Shown: positions 8,860 to 18,788, counted from the stretch's first letter. The stretch: 64,000 nucleotides of DNA from an alpha proteobacterium SCGC AAA536-K22 (GCA_000421325.1 ATWQ01000002.1:1-64000); one strand, 5' to 3'. Notes: generated by a model from the letters alone, not told the origin. Translations and numbers: made by a program.

Positions 8860-10710
8860 TCAATTATATGGTTTTATAAAATGACCTTCCTCAACTTTAA
8901 TCAAATCAATTTTTTCAGGCTCATAGCCTATTGGCTTAACTAAACTAGGTATTTCGTCTGTCATTAAATTTAATTCTTTTTTTCGTAATTTAGGATCAGC
9001 AATTGGCACAGCTTTCATTAACTTTTTTGTATATGGATGTTTGGGGTTTTCAAAAACTTGTCCTCTAGTCCCTAACTCTACAATCTCTCCTAAATACATC
9101 ACAGCAACTCTATGGCAAACCCTTTCAATTACTGCCATGTCATGGCTAATGAATAAATATGACAACCCAAATTCTTCCTGTAATTCCATCATTAAGTTAA
9201 CAACTTGAGCTTGGATTGATACGTCTAGTGCAGAAACTGCTTCATCTGCAATTATTAAATTAGGTTCATGCGCCAATGCTCTAGCAATTCCAATTCTTTG
9301 TCTTTGCCCACCTGACAGTTCATGAGGATATCTAGATGCATAATCAGAAGTTAAACCAACTTTTTTTAAAATTTCAACTGACTTTTCAGATGCACCAGTC
9401 TTATCAGTTATACCATGAACTACCATGGGCTCAGCGATAGTTTCTCCTACTGTCATTCTTGGATTAAGTGAAGCGAATGGATCTTGAAAAATCATCTGCA
9501 TTTGTCGACGAAAAGGTCTTAATTCATTAGAATTTAATGAAGTTAATTCCTGACCTTGATATAAAATTTTACCTCTATGAGGTTCAACTAACCTTAAAAT
9601 ACTTCTTCCTGTTGTAGATTTTCCACAACCACTTTCACCAACCAAGCCAAAAGTTTCTCCTTGTTGAAGAGAAAAATTTATACCCTCTACGGCATGTACT
9701 TGACCTTTAGTTGTTCCTATTCCTGATTTAATTAAGAATCTTGTAGTTAAATTCTTTACTTCTAATAATGGTACATCTGAAATTTTCACATTATCTTTAA
9801 TTTCGATCAATTCACTTTTTTTAGAATTAGTAACATTATCACCTTCTGATCTTTTTATATCTATATTTGAAAATTTGGCAGGAAGAGATCTTCCCTTCAT
9901 ACTTCCTAATTTAGGCACAGCAGCTAGTAGAGCCTTTGTATATGGATGTTGAGGGTTATGAAAAATTTCATTTGCAGTACCTTCTTCTACTTTTTTACCC
10001 TTTAACATAACAACTACTCTGTCAGCCATTTCAGCAACAACACCCATGTCATGTGTTATAAAGACTACAGACATACCAATATCTATTTGAAGTTTTTTTA
10101 TTAAGTCTAATATTTGTGCTTGTATAGTAACATCTAGAGCGGTCGTGGGCTCATCGGCTATTAATAGTGTAGGTTTGCAACTCAAAGCCATAGCAATCAT
10201 TACACGTTGTCTCATGCCTCCAGAAAGTTGATGAGGGTATTGTGCAAGTTGCTTTTCTGGCTCAGGAATCCTTACTAATTTTAACATATCTAATGATATG
10301 TCATATGCTTCTTGTTCAGTTTTACCTTGGTGCTTAATAATAGCCTCAGAGATTTGCATTCCGATGGTAAAAACAGGATTAAGAGAGGTCATTGGTTCTT
10401 GAAAAATCATAGAAATATCATTGCCACGTATATCTCTCATATCGTTTTGATCTAATTTAGAAAGGTCTGATTTTTCTCCACTTTTTTTTATAAAATTCAT
10501 TGATCCAGAATTGATTTTACCACCTGAATAATCTGTAAGTCTCATAAGAGACATAGCTGTTACAGATTTTCCAGAGCCAGACTCTCCTACTATGGCAAGA
10601 GTTTCTCCTTTATTTACATGCCAAGAAACTCCATCTACTGCTCTAACAGTTTGATGTTTCAAAGGGAAATGAACCTCTAGGTCTTCAATATCTACTAATC
10701 TTTCTTCCAT
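8860..10710 (-). CDS. Fused double ATP-binding subunit of a Dpp/Opp-type ABC transporter (DppD-DppF)
   Basis: Two complete ABC ATPase domains in one 616 aa chain. The first has Walker A GESGSGKS near residue 42, signature LSGGMRQRV and Walker [13 protein letters not shown]. The second has [23 protein letters not shown] and [12 protein letters not shown]. Each half ends with the HPYTKALL-type oligopeptide-transporter segment. The fusion replaces separate DppD and DppF, giving a complete importer with the binding protein and the two permeases. It reads with the upstream enzyme genes after an 82-base gap. Confidence 0.93.
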   Translation of the reverse strand: MEERLVDIEDLEVHFPLKHQTVRAVDGVSWHVNKGETLAIVGESGSGKSVTAMSLMRLTDYSGGKINSGSMNFIKKSGEKSDLSKLDQNDMRDIRGNDISMIFQEPMTSLNPVFTIGMQISEAIIKHQGKTEQEAYDISLDMLKLVRIPEPEKQLAQYPHQLSGGMRQRVMIAMALSCKPTLLIADEPTTALDVTIQAQILDLIKKLQIDIGMSVVFITHDMGVVAEMADRVVVMLKGKKVEEGTANEIFHNPQHPYTKALLAAVPKLGSMKGRSLPAKFSNIDIKRSEGDNVTNSKKSELIEIKDNVKISDVPLLEVKNLTTRFLIKSGIGTTKGQVHAVEGINFSLQQGETFGLVGESGCGKSTTGRSILRLVEPHRGKILYQGQELTSLNSNELRPFRRQMQMIFQDPFASLNPRMTVGETIAEPMVVHGITDKTGASEKSVEILKKVGLTSDYASRYPHELSGGQRQRIGIARALAHEPNLIIADEAVSALDVSIQAQVVNLMMELQEEFGLSYLFISHDMAVIERVCHRVAVMYLGEIVELGTRGQVFENPKHPYTKKLMKAVPIADPKLRKKELNLMTDEIPSLVKPIGYEPEKIDLIKVEEGHFIKPYN

Positions 10711-10792
10711 AAGTTTTCCCCTTTGCTTAAATCAAACTATATCAAGTTTTAAATACTCTAGAACATCTTAACTCTAAATCAATTCAAAAAAA

Positions 10793-11935
10793 TTAATTTA
10801 GAATAATGTATTTTTTTGCTTTACCCATATCTATTTCAGTTCCTAATCCAATTGTTTCCTTTATATACACTTTTCCATCCTTAATGTTCAATGGTTCTAA
10901 AACTGGATCTTCAACTAAATATTGATTAGTAATACTCAAGTCCCACTTCATTTGAGGAATTGAGGTGGCAATATTTGCTATAGCGTAGCTTGAAATACTA
11001 GTTTCTGCCACTTTGCCTGCCAGGTTAACAGAAATATTATTTTCATTTGCGAAAATTGCACAATTCATTACATCAACCATACCTCCTAATTTAATAGTTT
11101 TTAAGCTTACTCCATTAGATGTACGATTATTGATTATATCATTTATATCTTTTTTAGAATGAACTCCTTCGTCAGAACAAATTGGAATAGAACTTTTAGT
11201 TGTAATAGTGTTCATGAAATCTAAATCTTTTGATGGTATTGGTTGTTCAAAAAATTTAAGGCCACAATTTTTAGCTTCTAAAGCAAAATTGAGTGCGTCT
11301 TTACGAGTGTAACCTTCATTAGCATCAGCAGAAAATATGCAAGAGTTATCTACTGAAGAGATGATTTTAGCACATCTTTCCAAGTCATATTTATAACTTT
11401 TAGAAGATCCTACTTTTATTTTAAAACATGTAAATCCATTAGAAACTGCATTTTTAACATTTGATATTTCTTCATCCAAACTTAAGCCAGCAACCATTTG
11501 AATTATTGGAATATTATTTCTTTCTCTCAGCTTAAAAAATTGTTCAAATGATGTCTTCTCTTCTTTTAACATTAAATCTATTAAAGCCATCTCAAAGGCA
11601 GATAAAGTTCCTTTGTTTTCATAAATTGGAAGTTTTTTCAAAACATTAACATCAAAAAGGTTTTTTATCTTTATACCAATTAATTGATTTCTTATAAATT
11701 TACCGGCAGCATTCATACCCTCAACAAACTCTCCTGTCATTGTGGGGGCAGAAGATGCTTCACCCCATCCATATAAATTATTACTTGAGATTATTTTTAT
11801 AAAAATATTTTGGGCATCTTGAACGGTAATTCCAGACATTTTAATAGGTTTTTTTAATGGGATATTTAAAGCAAAAACTTCTATGTCTTTAATCTCAAAA
11901 CTATTTTTTAAGACTATATCTTTAATTTCTTCCAT
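10793..11935 (-). CDS. Mandelate racemase/muconate lactonizing enzyme family protein (enolase superfamily)
   Basis: Enolase-superfamily enzyme abstracting a proton alpha to a carboxylate. The barrel shows the KxK base motif (CFKIKVG, near 173), metal ligands in SADANEGY, FEQPIP and CSDEGVHSK, and the second-face Lys in VSLKTIKLGG. This is the MLE subgroup pattern. The DxD signature of L-Ala-Glu dipeptide epimerases is not seen; the corresponding region reads WDLSITNQY. Its start overlaps the CoA-transferase end by 14 bases. The likely job is isomerising or cycloisomerising a substrate in this cluster. Confidence 0.87.
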   Translation of the reverse strand: MEEIKDIVLKNSFEIKDIEVFALNIPLKKPIKMSGITVQDAQNIFIKIISSNNLYGWGEASSAPTMTGEFVEGMNAAGKFIRNQLIGIKIKNLFDVNVLKKLPIYENKGTLSAFEMALIDLMLKEEKTSFEQFFKLRERNNIPIIQMVAGLSLDEEISNVKNAVSNGFTCFKIKVGSSKSYKYDLERCAKIISSVDNSCIFSADANEGYTRKDALNFALEAKNCGLKFFEQPIPSKDLDFMNTITTKSSIPICSDEGVHSKKDINDIINNRTSNGVSLKTIKLGGMVDVMNCAIFANENNISVNLAGKVAETSISSYAIANIATSIPQMKWDLSITNQYLVEDPVLEPLNIKDGKVYIKETIGLGTEIDMGKAKKYIILN

Positions 11936-13151
11936 CTTTGGTTACTCCGCTATTACAAAGTTCTAGAAATTTTTCATTATCAATTTTCATTATATTTTTT
12001 AAAATTTCGTATGAATGCTCCCCTAGTAAAGGAGGTGATAAAGGAGAACTCAACCCTCTTTTTTTATTTATTGTCATTGGTGTGTTTAATGTTTTGAAAG
12101 TTCCACCTTTAGGGTGTTTAATATTTTGAACCATTTGGTTTTCTATTGTTTGTGGGTGTTTAAGTGCCTCACTAACGCTTCTTACAATTGCAGAAGGAAT
12201 GTTTGCATTAATAAATAAATCATACCAATATTCCGAATTATTCTGCTTAAGTGAAACTTCTATTAATTTTTCAAGTTCTAATCTGTTAATTACTCTATGT
12301 TCATTTGTTTTAAATTTATCATTCAAATACCATTCTGGTTTTTTAATTAATTCTGAAAACTTTTTAAACTGTTTATCATTACCAACACTTAGAGCAATTT
12401 GTCCGTCTTTGGTCTTAAATAAATTATAAGGAACTATATTAGGGTGACCATTTCCAAATCTTCCAGATTCTTGATTAGATATTAAATTATTTGACGCAAC
12501 GTTTGCTAATAAAAAAATACCAGTGTTATATAAGTTTACTTCTGTTAAAATACTTTCGTTTATATTTAATTTTTTGTTCTTAATAATTAGACCACTTAAT
12601 ATAGAAATAACTGCGTTTAGACCTGTTACTATATCAACTATTGCAACTCCTAATTTCATAGGTTGGCCGCTTTCTTCACCTGTAATTTTCATTAAACCTG
12701 ATTCAGCTTGTAATAAAAAATCATAACCAGGAAGACCTCCTTGAGGACCAACATCTCCATAACCTGAAATAGAGTTTCTAACTATACTATTAGTATTTTT
12801 ATTAAACCATTCGTCAGTTAAACCAACCTTATCCCAAAATCCAGGCTTAAAATTATCTATAACAACATCAGATTTTTTTATAAGTTCTGTAAGAATTTCA
12901 AAACCTTCTTTTGACTTAAAATCAAGTGCCAAACTTTTTTTATTTCTGTTTACACCTAAGAAGTACGCAGAAATATCTTTAGAAAAAGGAGGCCCCCAAG
13001 CTCTTGTATCATCTCCACCTTGTGGATTTTCAATTTTAATAATCTCAGCTCCCAGATCCCCTAAATATTGAGTGCATAGGGGACCTGCAAGAACTCTTGT
13101 AAGGTCAAGTACTTTTACTCCAGTTAATGGATAGCTTTGATTAACACTCAT
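11922..13151 (-). CDS. Type III CoA-transferase (CaiB/BaiF family)
   Basis: Transfers CoA between carboxylic acids. It opens with VKVLDLTRVLAGPLCTQYLG and GAEIIKIENPQGGDDTR, typical of the CaiB fold. The catalytic Asp is expected in MKLGVAIVDIVTG, where it is present. Length 409 aa is normal. The protein would activate an acid imported or made in this cluster to its CoA ester for the crotonase encoded just upstream (gap seven bases). The donor and acceptor acids cannot be told from sequence. Confidence 0.9.
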   Translation of the reverse strand: MSVNQSYPLTGVKVLDLTRVLAGPLCTQYLGDLGAEIIKIENPQGGDDTRAWGPPFSKDISAYFLGVNRNKKSLALDFKSKEGFEILTELIKKSDVVIDNFKPGFWDKVGLTDEWFNKNTNSIVRNSISGYGDVGPQGGLPGYDFLLQAESGLMKITGEESGQPMKLGVAIVDIVTGLNAVISILSGLIIKNKKLNINESILTEVNLYNTGIFLLANVASNNLISNQESGRFGNGHPNIVPYNLFKTKDGQIALSVGNDKQFKKFSELIKKPEWYLNDKFKTNEHRVINRLELEKLIEVSLKQNNSEYWYDLFINANIPSAIVRSVSEALKHPQTIENQMVQNIKHPKGGTFKTLNTPMTINKKRGLSSPLSPPLLGEHSYEILKNIMKIDNEKFLELCNSGVTKDGRN

Positions 13152-13158
13152 ATCATTT

Positions 13159-14016
13159 TTAACTTGGTTTTACGTTGTCGTCATTATCTAATCCAGTCAA
13201 ATAATCTTTAACAATTTGAGCATTTTTTTCTCTAAATTTGAAAAAGTTTGGCTTTCTTTTTTCTATAAATGCATTCATTCCTTCCATACATTCATCAGAT
13301 CCCCAGACATGAGCAAGTAATTCCATACCATGTTGCCATGATGCATATAACTCGTCAGATTCTGAATTTAATGATTTTTTAGTTTGCCTAATAGTTTGAC
13401 CACTATAAGTGTTAATTTGTTTTACCCAGTTCATAGTTTCGTCTAGTAATTTATCTTGACTTACGCATTTATTAGCTAAACCAACATCGACAGCTTCTTT
13501 TCCAGTAAAAGTTCTACATAGAAAAATCATTTCTCTAGCTATTCTTTCTCCTACAATTCTTGGTAAATACTGAGTTGCTCCCACAGTTGGGCATGCTCCA
13601 ACTCTAGCTCCAGTTTGTCCTAATACGGCTGTGTCAGAGCAAATTACAAGGTCACACCACAAAGCTAGTTCATGACCGCCACCCATACAAAATCCATTAA
13701 CCATAGCTATTACAGGTATAGGAACACCTCTTATTGCCATTGCTAGCCCAAGCATTCTATCATTCCAATGAGCTGCATTAGACCAATTTAATCTTTTCAT
13801 GGCATAAAAATCACCACCTGCGGAAAAAGCTTCTTTTCCAGCTCCAGAAAATACTATGCATGTTATTGTAGTATCATTTCTTGTTTCAAGAACAGCCTCA
13901 CGCATTTCATCTAAAGTTTGTTCTCTAAACGCATTTCTAACCTCAGGTCGATTAATAGTTATCCAAACAGCATTTTCTTTTCTTTCAACTATTATTTCAT
14001 TGTAATCAGTTTTCAT
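13159..14016 (-). CDS. Crotonase-fold enzyme, MenB/BadI-like
   Basis: Enoyl-CoA hydratase superfamily, 285 aa. The oxyanion-hole segment FCMGGGHELALWCD is intact. The second segment reads LGQTGARVG, with Gly where hydratases carry the second catalytic Glu. That GQTG pattern, together with the C-terminal FIEKRKPNFFKF, is what MenB (naphthoyl-CoA synthase) and BadI (2-ketocyclohexanecarboxyl-CoA hydrolase) show. No other men genes are present, so a ring-opening or Dieckmann-type reaction on a CoA ester is more likely than menaquinone synthesis. That assignment is inference. Confidence 0.85.
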   Translation of the reverse strand: MKTDYNEIIVERKENAVWITINRPEVRNAFREQTLDEMREAVLETRNDTTITCIVFSGAGKEAFSAGGDFYAMKRLNWSNAAHWNDRMLGLAMAIRGVPIPVIAMVNGFCMGGGHELALWCDLVICSDTAVLGQTGARVGACPTVGATQYLPRIVGERIAREMIFLCRTFTGKEAVDVGLANKCVSQDKLLDETMNWVKQINTYSGQTIRQTKKSLNSESDELYASWQHGMELLAHVWGSDECMEGMNAFIEKRKPNFFKFREKNAQIVKDYLTGLDNDDNVKPS

Positions 14017-14029
14017 TTTAATCTCCTTT

Positions 14030-14446
14030 TTAATGTTTTGAAATAATTTCTATTAGGGTATTCATCATTTTTTTTGGATTTAAAAAAAATAATAATTTTC
14101 CATGATAACCTTCTGAAGGTTTTTCTATTGGGTTTAATTCTAAATTTTGAGCAATTTGATATGTTTTATCAATATTATTAACTTCGAACCCTAAATGGTG
14201 CAAACCACCAAGAGGATTTTTTGATAAAAAGCCATTAACAGGGCTTTCTTGATCTAAAGGTTCAATAAGTTCTAATTTAATATTTTTAAATTTTAATAAG
14301 CTGATTTTTACTTTTTGTTTTTTTGATACTTTGATTTCACCTCGTTCAATATTAAAATTCTTTTCATAATGTTTAATGGCTTGTTCAATACTTGGAACCA
14401 CTATTCCAACGTGATCTATATTTTCAACTTCTATTTTTTGTTTCAA
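14030..14446 (-). CDS. VOC-family protein resembling methylmalonyl-CoA epimerase
   Basis: A single 138 aa vicinal-oxygen-chelate protein with two beta-alpha-beta-beta-beta modules. Metal ligands are the His in IDHVGIVV, the His in GLHHLGFEV and the terminal Glu in LIEI. The phrases LELIEPL and GLHHLGFEV are those of methylmalonyl-CoA epimerases. The enzyme may instead act on another acyl-CoA in the pathway of this cluster, since no mutase is nearby. It lies 13 bases upstream of the crotonase gene. Confidence 0.8.
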   Translation of the reverse strand: MKQKIEVENIDHVGIVVPSIEQAIKHYEKNFNIERGEIKVSKKQKVKISLLKFKNIKLELIEPLDQESPVNGFLSKNPLGGLHHLGFEVNNIDKTYQIAQNLELNPIEKPSEGYHGKLLFFLNPKKMMNTLIEIISKH

Positions 14447-14465
14447 TTTAAGCCCCTAAATTAAT

Positions 14466-15245
14466 TTATTCGTAAGCATTGAAAGATAAAGTAGCACCAA
14501 GAATTATTAAGCAAGTATATGTGACTGGTCTGAATATTTTTTCTGGTAATATTTTAAATAACAACTGACCTGTTTTCAAACCGATAGCCAAAGGTAAAGA
14601 CATTAATAAACCTAAAATTAAATAATCTTCTTCATAACCATTTACAAAATAAAAATAAGAGAAAAATGCTAGCACTGTTAAAATTACAGTACATTGAATA
14701 TTAGCCTGAATTGTTTTAATACTTTCGTTTTGAGATAGAAAAAATAATCCCGTTAAAGGACCAGTTGGAACACCAAAAAAGCCAGCAAAAAAACCAATGC
14801 CACTTCCAAAAGAAACAGAGGTCAAAGAATTAATTTTACCTTTATATTTCCATCCGGTAATAAGTATTATGGTTGCCACAATTATAAAAATTCCCATAAA
14901 AAAAGTTATGTCAGGAATTTCTCTTTTAAAAAGAAAGTATAACCCTATATATACCCCTATAAAAATACCTAAACCATAATATGACACTATTTTTTTTTGA
15001 GCATTCTTAATGGCACTTGGAAGTATAAGTAATTGTCCAATCATTCCAGAAATAACTACTACATTTAGTGCTGGCAAAGGTCCCATAATTATCACAAAGC
15101 CAGGTAAAAGCAAAAGTGCACCTGCAAAACCAGTATATCCCCTAATTAAACCACCTAGAAAAGCTACCAATAAAGTAAGGATAAACTGAATAAGGGAGAA
15201 ACTAGGAAGTAAGTCATATACTTCTAATAAAAAACCATTTATCAC
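14466..15245 (-). CDS. TSUP-family membrane transporter (sulfite exporter TauE/SafE type)
   Basis: Multi-pass inner-membrane protein of 259 aa with about eight hydrophobic segments. The two-fold repeated TSUP motif is seen as GGLIRGYTGFAGAL near residue 36 and GFFAGFFGVPTGPL near 155. TSUP carriers export or import small organic anions, sulfite or sulfoacetate. As first gene of the minus-strand cluster it may move a substrate or by-product of the pathway. Sulfonate chemistry is possible but not shown. Confidence 0.88.
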   Translation of the reverse strand: MINGFLLEVYDLLPSFSLIQFILTLLVAFLGGLIRGYTGFAGALLLLPGFVIIMGPLPALNVVVISGMIGQLLILPSAIKNAQKKIVSYYGLGIFIGVYIGLYFLFKREIPDITFFMGIFIIVATIILITGWKYKGKINSLTSVSFGSGIGFFAGFFGVPTGPLTGLFFLSQNESIKTIQANIQCTVILTVLAFFSYFYFVNGYEEDYLILGLLMSLPLAIGLKTGQLLFKILPEKIFRPVTYTCLIILGATLSFNAYE

Positions 15246-15357
15246 TAAATAAATCCCTAAAATTAATTACATAATTTTAAAATATATAATGAAAAAACTT
15301 AAATGAAATTTATGAATAATTTAAATCAGGAAAAATGATTTACTTAATTAGTTAAAC

Positions 15358-15401
15358 TTTTTATCATTTTTTTTGATTTAAATTATTTGTTTTTATCATT
15401 T
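15358..15401. promoter_or_regulatory. Direct repeat in the divergent promoter region between two operons
   Basis: The 12-base word TTTTTATCATTT occurs exactly at 15358-15369 and 15390-15401, a spacing of 32 bases or about three helical turns. An inverted partial copy (AAATGAT) lies near 15333. The 215-base gap separates the TSUP-led minus operon from the plus-strand dehydratase operon. It could be a regulator site for both, but in such AT-rich sequence chance repeats are possible. Confidence 0.3.
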
Positions 15402-15460
15402 AAAGTTTTATTTCTAATCATCTATCGTGATAATTAATTATTTATATTTTAGAGGTAAAA

Positions 15461-16339
15461 ATGACTATTAGAGATTGTATAGCGCCAGATAGAAATCCAA
15501 ATGTTCCTGATATAGTACTTCCCGATGGATCGGTTGATACTCATGTACACATATTTGAAAAAGAGTACCCATTATTTGAAGGGCGTGGATACAATCCGCC
15601 TGATTCTACTTTAAACGATTTAAAACATCTTCATTCAAAATTAGGAGTTAGTAGGGTGGTTTATACACAACCTTCACCATATGGTGTCGATAATTCTGCA
15701 ATTCTAAAAGGTATGAAAGTAATGAATGAAGAGACACCTGGAAGAGCAAAAGGTGTATGCGCCATAACTATGGATGTTACTGATAAATATTTAGAAGAGT
15801 TAAATGATCAAGGTATAACCGGTGTAAGATTAAATATGGACAATATTGGTGGTATGCCAATTGGCTTAGATCAAATTCCAGAACTTGAAGCTAGGATTAA
15901 AGGGCTTGGATGGCATATGGAATATTTATTTCCTGGAAAAGATATAGTTGATTTGGCTCCAATTTTTAAAAAATCAACAATTCCAGTATCAATAGCACAT
16001 TTTGCTTATCAACCAGCAGCAAATGGCATTAACTCTGAGGGATTTAGAACATTATTAGACCTTGTAAAAGATGGTAATACTTGGATAAAAATTTCTGGTG
16101 CCAATAGAGTAAGTAAAACTGACTTACCACCTTATGATGACGTTATGCCTATGGCACGAGCTCTAGTAGAGGCAAACTCTGATAATATTATGTGGGGAAC
16201 TGATTGGCCTCATCCAAACAAATACGAAGTTAATCCAAATGATGGAGATTTAGTTAATGCTTTTGGTGAATGGATAACTGATGAAGAGATGAGAAAAAAA
16301 ATATTAGTAACAAATCCTGAAAAATTTTATTTATTTTAG
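15461..16339 (+). CDS. Amidohydrolase-family lactonase (2-pyrone-4,6-dicarboxylate hydrolase / galactarolactone isomerase type)
   Basis: TIM-barrel metal-dependent hydrolase, 292 aa. It shows the HxH motif in DTHVHIFEKEYP (near residue 30) and the conserved WGTDWPHPN near the end with the catalytic Asp. This combination is typical of LigI-like lactonases and sugar-lactone isomerases. It leads a five-gene plus-strand operon with an SDR and an IlvD/EDD dehydratase, suggesting a sugar-acid or cyclic-acid pathway. AGAGG precedes the ATG. Confidence 0.87.
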   Translation: MTIRDCIAPDRNPNVPDIVLPDGSVDTHVHIFEKEYPLFEGRGYNPPDSTLNDLKHLHSKLGVSRVVYTQPSPYGVDNSAILKGMKVMNEETPGRAKGVCAITMDVTDKYLEELNDQGITGVRLNMDNIGGMPIGLDQIPELEARIKGLGWHMEYLFPGKDIVDLAPIFKKSTIPVSIAHFAYQPAANGINSEGFRTLLDLVKDGNTWIKISGANRVSKTDLPPYDDVMPMARALVEANSDNIMWGTDWPHPNKYEVNPNDGDLVNAFGEWITDEEMRKKILVTNPEKFYLF

Positions 16340-16353
16340 AAAGTTCGTTTGTC

Positions 16354-17100
16354 ATGAAAATAGCTTTAGTAACAGGTGGTGGAACTGGTATAGGCAGGGC
16401 TGCTGCTTTAGAATTAAATAAAATTGATTTTGAAGTTTATGTAATAGGAAGAAGAGAAAAAGAACTTAAAGAAACATCTTCTCTTAAGACAAATAACAAC
16501 TTTGATATAATACCAATTACAGTTGATATAACTAAAGGTGAAGAAGTTAAATCGCTCTTTGAAAAAATTAAAAAAAATCATAGTCGCATTGATTTGTTAT
16601 TTAATAATGCTGGAATGGGAGCACCTAGAGTTCCTATAGAAGAGCTTAGCGAAAATGACTGGAGGAAAACTGTTGATGTAAATTTAACAGGTTCATTTTT
16701 GTGTGCTCAACAAGCAATAAAACTGATGAAAATGCAAAAACCTCAGGGTGGTAGAATTATTAATAATGGATCTGTTTCAGCTCATTCTCCTAGACCTGAT
16801 ACAATTGCTTACACCGCAACTAAGCACGCAGTTAATGGTTTGACTAAATCAATTGCTCTTGACGGAAGAAATTTTAATATTTCATGTTCTCAATTAGATA
16901 TTGGAAATGCTGATACAGCTATTGGCTCTCGATTTAAAACTGGGGTTCCACAGGCTAATGGTCAAAATATGATAGAACCAGTTTTTGAAGCTAAAGACTG
17001 TGGTAAAGCTATTGCTTATATTGCATCTTTGCCTTTAGGCACTAATATTCTTAATATGACTATCATGGCTACTAATATGCCTTTTGTTGGACGAGGTTAA
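16354..17100 (+). CDS. Short-chain dehydrogenase/reductase
   Basis: Classical SDR of 248 aa. The nucleotide-binding TGGGTGIGRA motif is at residues 7-16 and NNAGMG is the structural motif. The catalytic triad is Ser in NGSVSAHS with Tyr and Lys in YTATKHA. The Gly-rich start with a downstream Arg-Arg pattern (IGRREKEL) is compatible with NADP use. It sits 14 bases after the lactonase and two bases before the dehydratase, so it probably oxidises the sugar or alcohol feeding them. Confidence 0.9.
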   Translation: MKIALVTGGGTGIGRAAALELNKIDFEVYVIGRREKELKETSSLKTNNNFDIIPITVDITKGEEVKSLFEKIKKNHSRIDLLFNNAGMGAPRVPIEELSENDWRKTVDVNLTGSFLCAQQAIKLMKMQKPQGGRIINNGSVSAHSPRPDTIAYTATKHAVNGLTKSIALDGRNFNISCSQLDIGNADTAIGSRFKTGVPQANGQNMIEPVFEAKDCGKAIAYIASLPLGTNILNMTIMATNMPFVGRG

Positions 17101-17102
17101 TT

Positions 17103-18788
17103 ATGACGAATAACGAAGATGGAATGAAAAAAAACCTTACTAATTATGGCGATAAAGGCTTTTCCATCTTTTTAAGAAAGGCATTTATAAAAGGTCTTGG
17201 TTACTCAGACGAAATGTTAGACAAGAAAATTATAGGTATAACCAATACATTTAGTGACTATAATCCTTGTCACGGAAACGTTCCTGACCTGATAAAAAGT
17301 GTAAAAACAGGTATATTATCTAATGGAGCTATTCCCTTAGAATTCCCAACCATAACCATCCATGAATCTTTTGCAAATCCAACTTCAATGTATCTAAGAA
17401 ATTTAATGTCAATAGATACAGAAGAAATGTTAAGAGCCCAACCTATGGACGCTTGTGTTCTTATTGGAGGTTGTGACAAAACAGTGCCGGCTCAAATTAT
17501 GGGTGGGTTAAGTGCTGATATTCCTATTATACAGTTAGTAACAGGACCAATGCTTACTGGATCATTTAGAGGTGAAAGGGTTGGTGCTTGTACAGATTGT
17601 AGAAGATTTTGGGCAAGCTACCGAGCTGAAGAATTAAATGATGATGATATTGACGAAGTTAATAATCAGTTAGTACCTACTGTAGGCACATGCGGTGTCA
17701 TGGGTACTGCAAGTACTATGGCAATTACCACTGAAGCTCTAGGATTAATGATACCTAACAGTGCTTGTGCACCAGCAGTTTCAGCTGATAGAAAAAGAAT
17801 CGCAGAAAATACAGGGAAAACTGCAGTTAAAATTGCAAATGAAAATCTAAAACCATCTGTTTTTTTAACAGAAAAAAATTTTTTAAATGCCTTAATGGTT
17901 TTATCATCTATTGGAGGATCTACAAATGGTTTAGTTCATTTGACTGCAATGGCTGGAAGATTAGGTATAAAAATAGATTTAAGTAATTTTGACGATATGA
18001 CAAAAAATTTACCCATGATTGTAGACTTAAAACCGTCTGGAACTGGTTACATGGAGGATCTTTATAAAGCAGGGGGATCTCAGAGAATTTTTTATGAATT
18101 AAGAGACTTTTTATATTTAGAAGCTAAGAGTGTAAATGGAACTTCTCTTGGAGAAGAGATTAAAAACTCGGCAAAATGGTCACAAAATATAATAACTGAT
18201 AAAAGCAATCCAGTGTTTAATGCTGGAAGCATAGCCGTATTAAAAGGTTCTTTGGCCCCTAACTCTGCTATAATAAAGCAATCTGCAGCAACTAAAAGTT
18301 TATTAAATCATCAAGGTAGAGCTGTTGTATTTGAAGGGCTAGAAGATCTTGCTAATAGAATAGATAGAGATGATTTAGATGTAACAAAAGATGATGTTTT
18401 AGTCTTAAAAAGTATTGGCCCAAAAGGTGGACCAGGTATGCCTGAGGCAGGCTTAATACCAATACCTAAAAAATTAGCACGTCAAGGCGTGAAGGATATG
18501 GTTCGAATTTCTGATGGTAGAATGAGTGGTACTGCATCAGGCACTATTATTCTTCATGTAACACCAGAATCTTATGAAAATGGTCCTCTTGCTATTGTGC
18601 AAAATGGAGACATAATAAAATTAGATGTCCCAAACAGAAAAATTGATTTGATGATTTCTGAAAAAGAAATAACTGAAAGAATTAAGAAAAAATTAAAAAA
18701 TAACATAAAGAGAAGAGGTTATAACAAAATCTATATGGAGCACGTTACACAAGCAGATAAAGGTGTAGACTTTGATTTTCTAATATAA
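17103..18788 (+). CDS. IlvD/EDD-family dehydratase (sugar-acid dehydratase type)
   Basis: Fe-S dehydratase of 561 aa removing water from a dihydroxy-acid. Cluster Cys residues are in NPCHGN, GGCDKT and GTCGVMGTASTMA. The C-terminal domain has PGMPEAG and SDGRMSGTASGTI. Position beside a lactonase and an SDR, not beside ilvC or ilvB, argues for a sugar acid such as arabonate, xylonate or galactonate rather than branched-chain amino-acid synthesis. Two bases separate it from the SDR, and GAGG precedes its ATG. Confidence 0.9.
   Translation: MTNNEDGMKKNLTNYGDKGFSIFLRKAFIKGLGYSDEMLDKKIIGITNTFSDYNPCHGNVPDLIKSVKTGILSNGAIPLEFPTITIHESFANPTSMYLRNLMSIDTEEMLRAQPMDACVLIGGCDKTVPAQIMGGLSADIPIIQLVTGPMLTGSFRGERVGACTDCRRFWASYRAEELNDDDIDEVNNQLVPTVGTCGVMGTASTMAITTEALGLMIPNSACAPAVSADRKRIAENTGKTAVKIANENLKPSVFLTEKNFLNALMVLSSIGGSTNGLVHLTAMAGRLGIKIDLSNFDDMTKNLPMIVDLKPSGTGYMEDLYKAGGSQRIFYELRDFLYLEAKSVNGTSLGEEIKNSAKWSQNIITDKSNPVFNAGSIAVLKGSLAPNSAIIKQSAATKSLLNHQGRAVVFEGLEDLANRIDRDDLDVTKDDVLVLKSIGPKGGPGMPEAGLIPIPKKLARQGVKDMVRISDGRMSGTASGTIILHVTPESYENGPLAIVQNGDIIKLDVPNRKIDLMISEKEITERIKKKLKNNIKRRGYNKIYMEHVTQADKGVDFDFLI

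Noticed and set aside
10793-11935. L-Ala-D/L-Glu dipeptide epimerase next to a peptide importer
   Set aside because: The MLE-subgroup residues are present, but the C-terminal DxD signature of dipeptide epimerases is not seen.
17103-18788. Biosynthetic dihydroxy-acid dehydratase (ilvD)
   Set aside because: The neighbours are a lactonase and an SDR, with no ilv genes, so a sugar-acid dehydratase is likelier. The paralogous families cannot be separated fully by eye.
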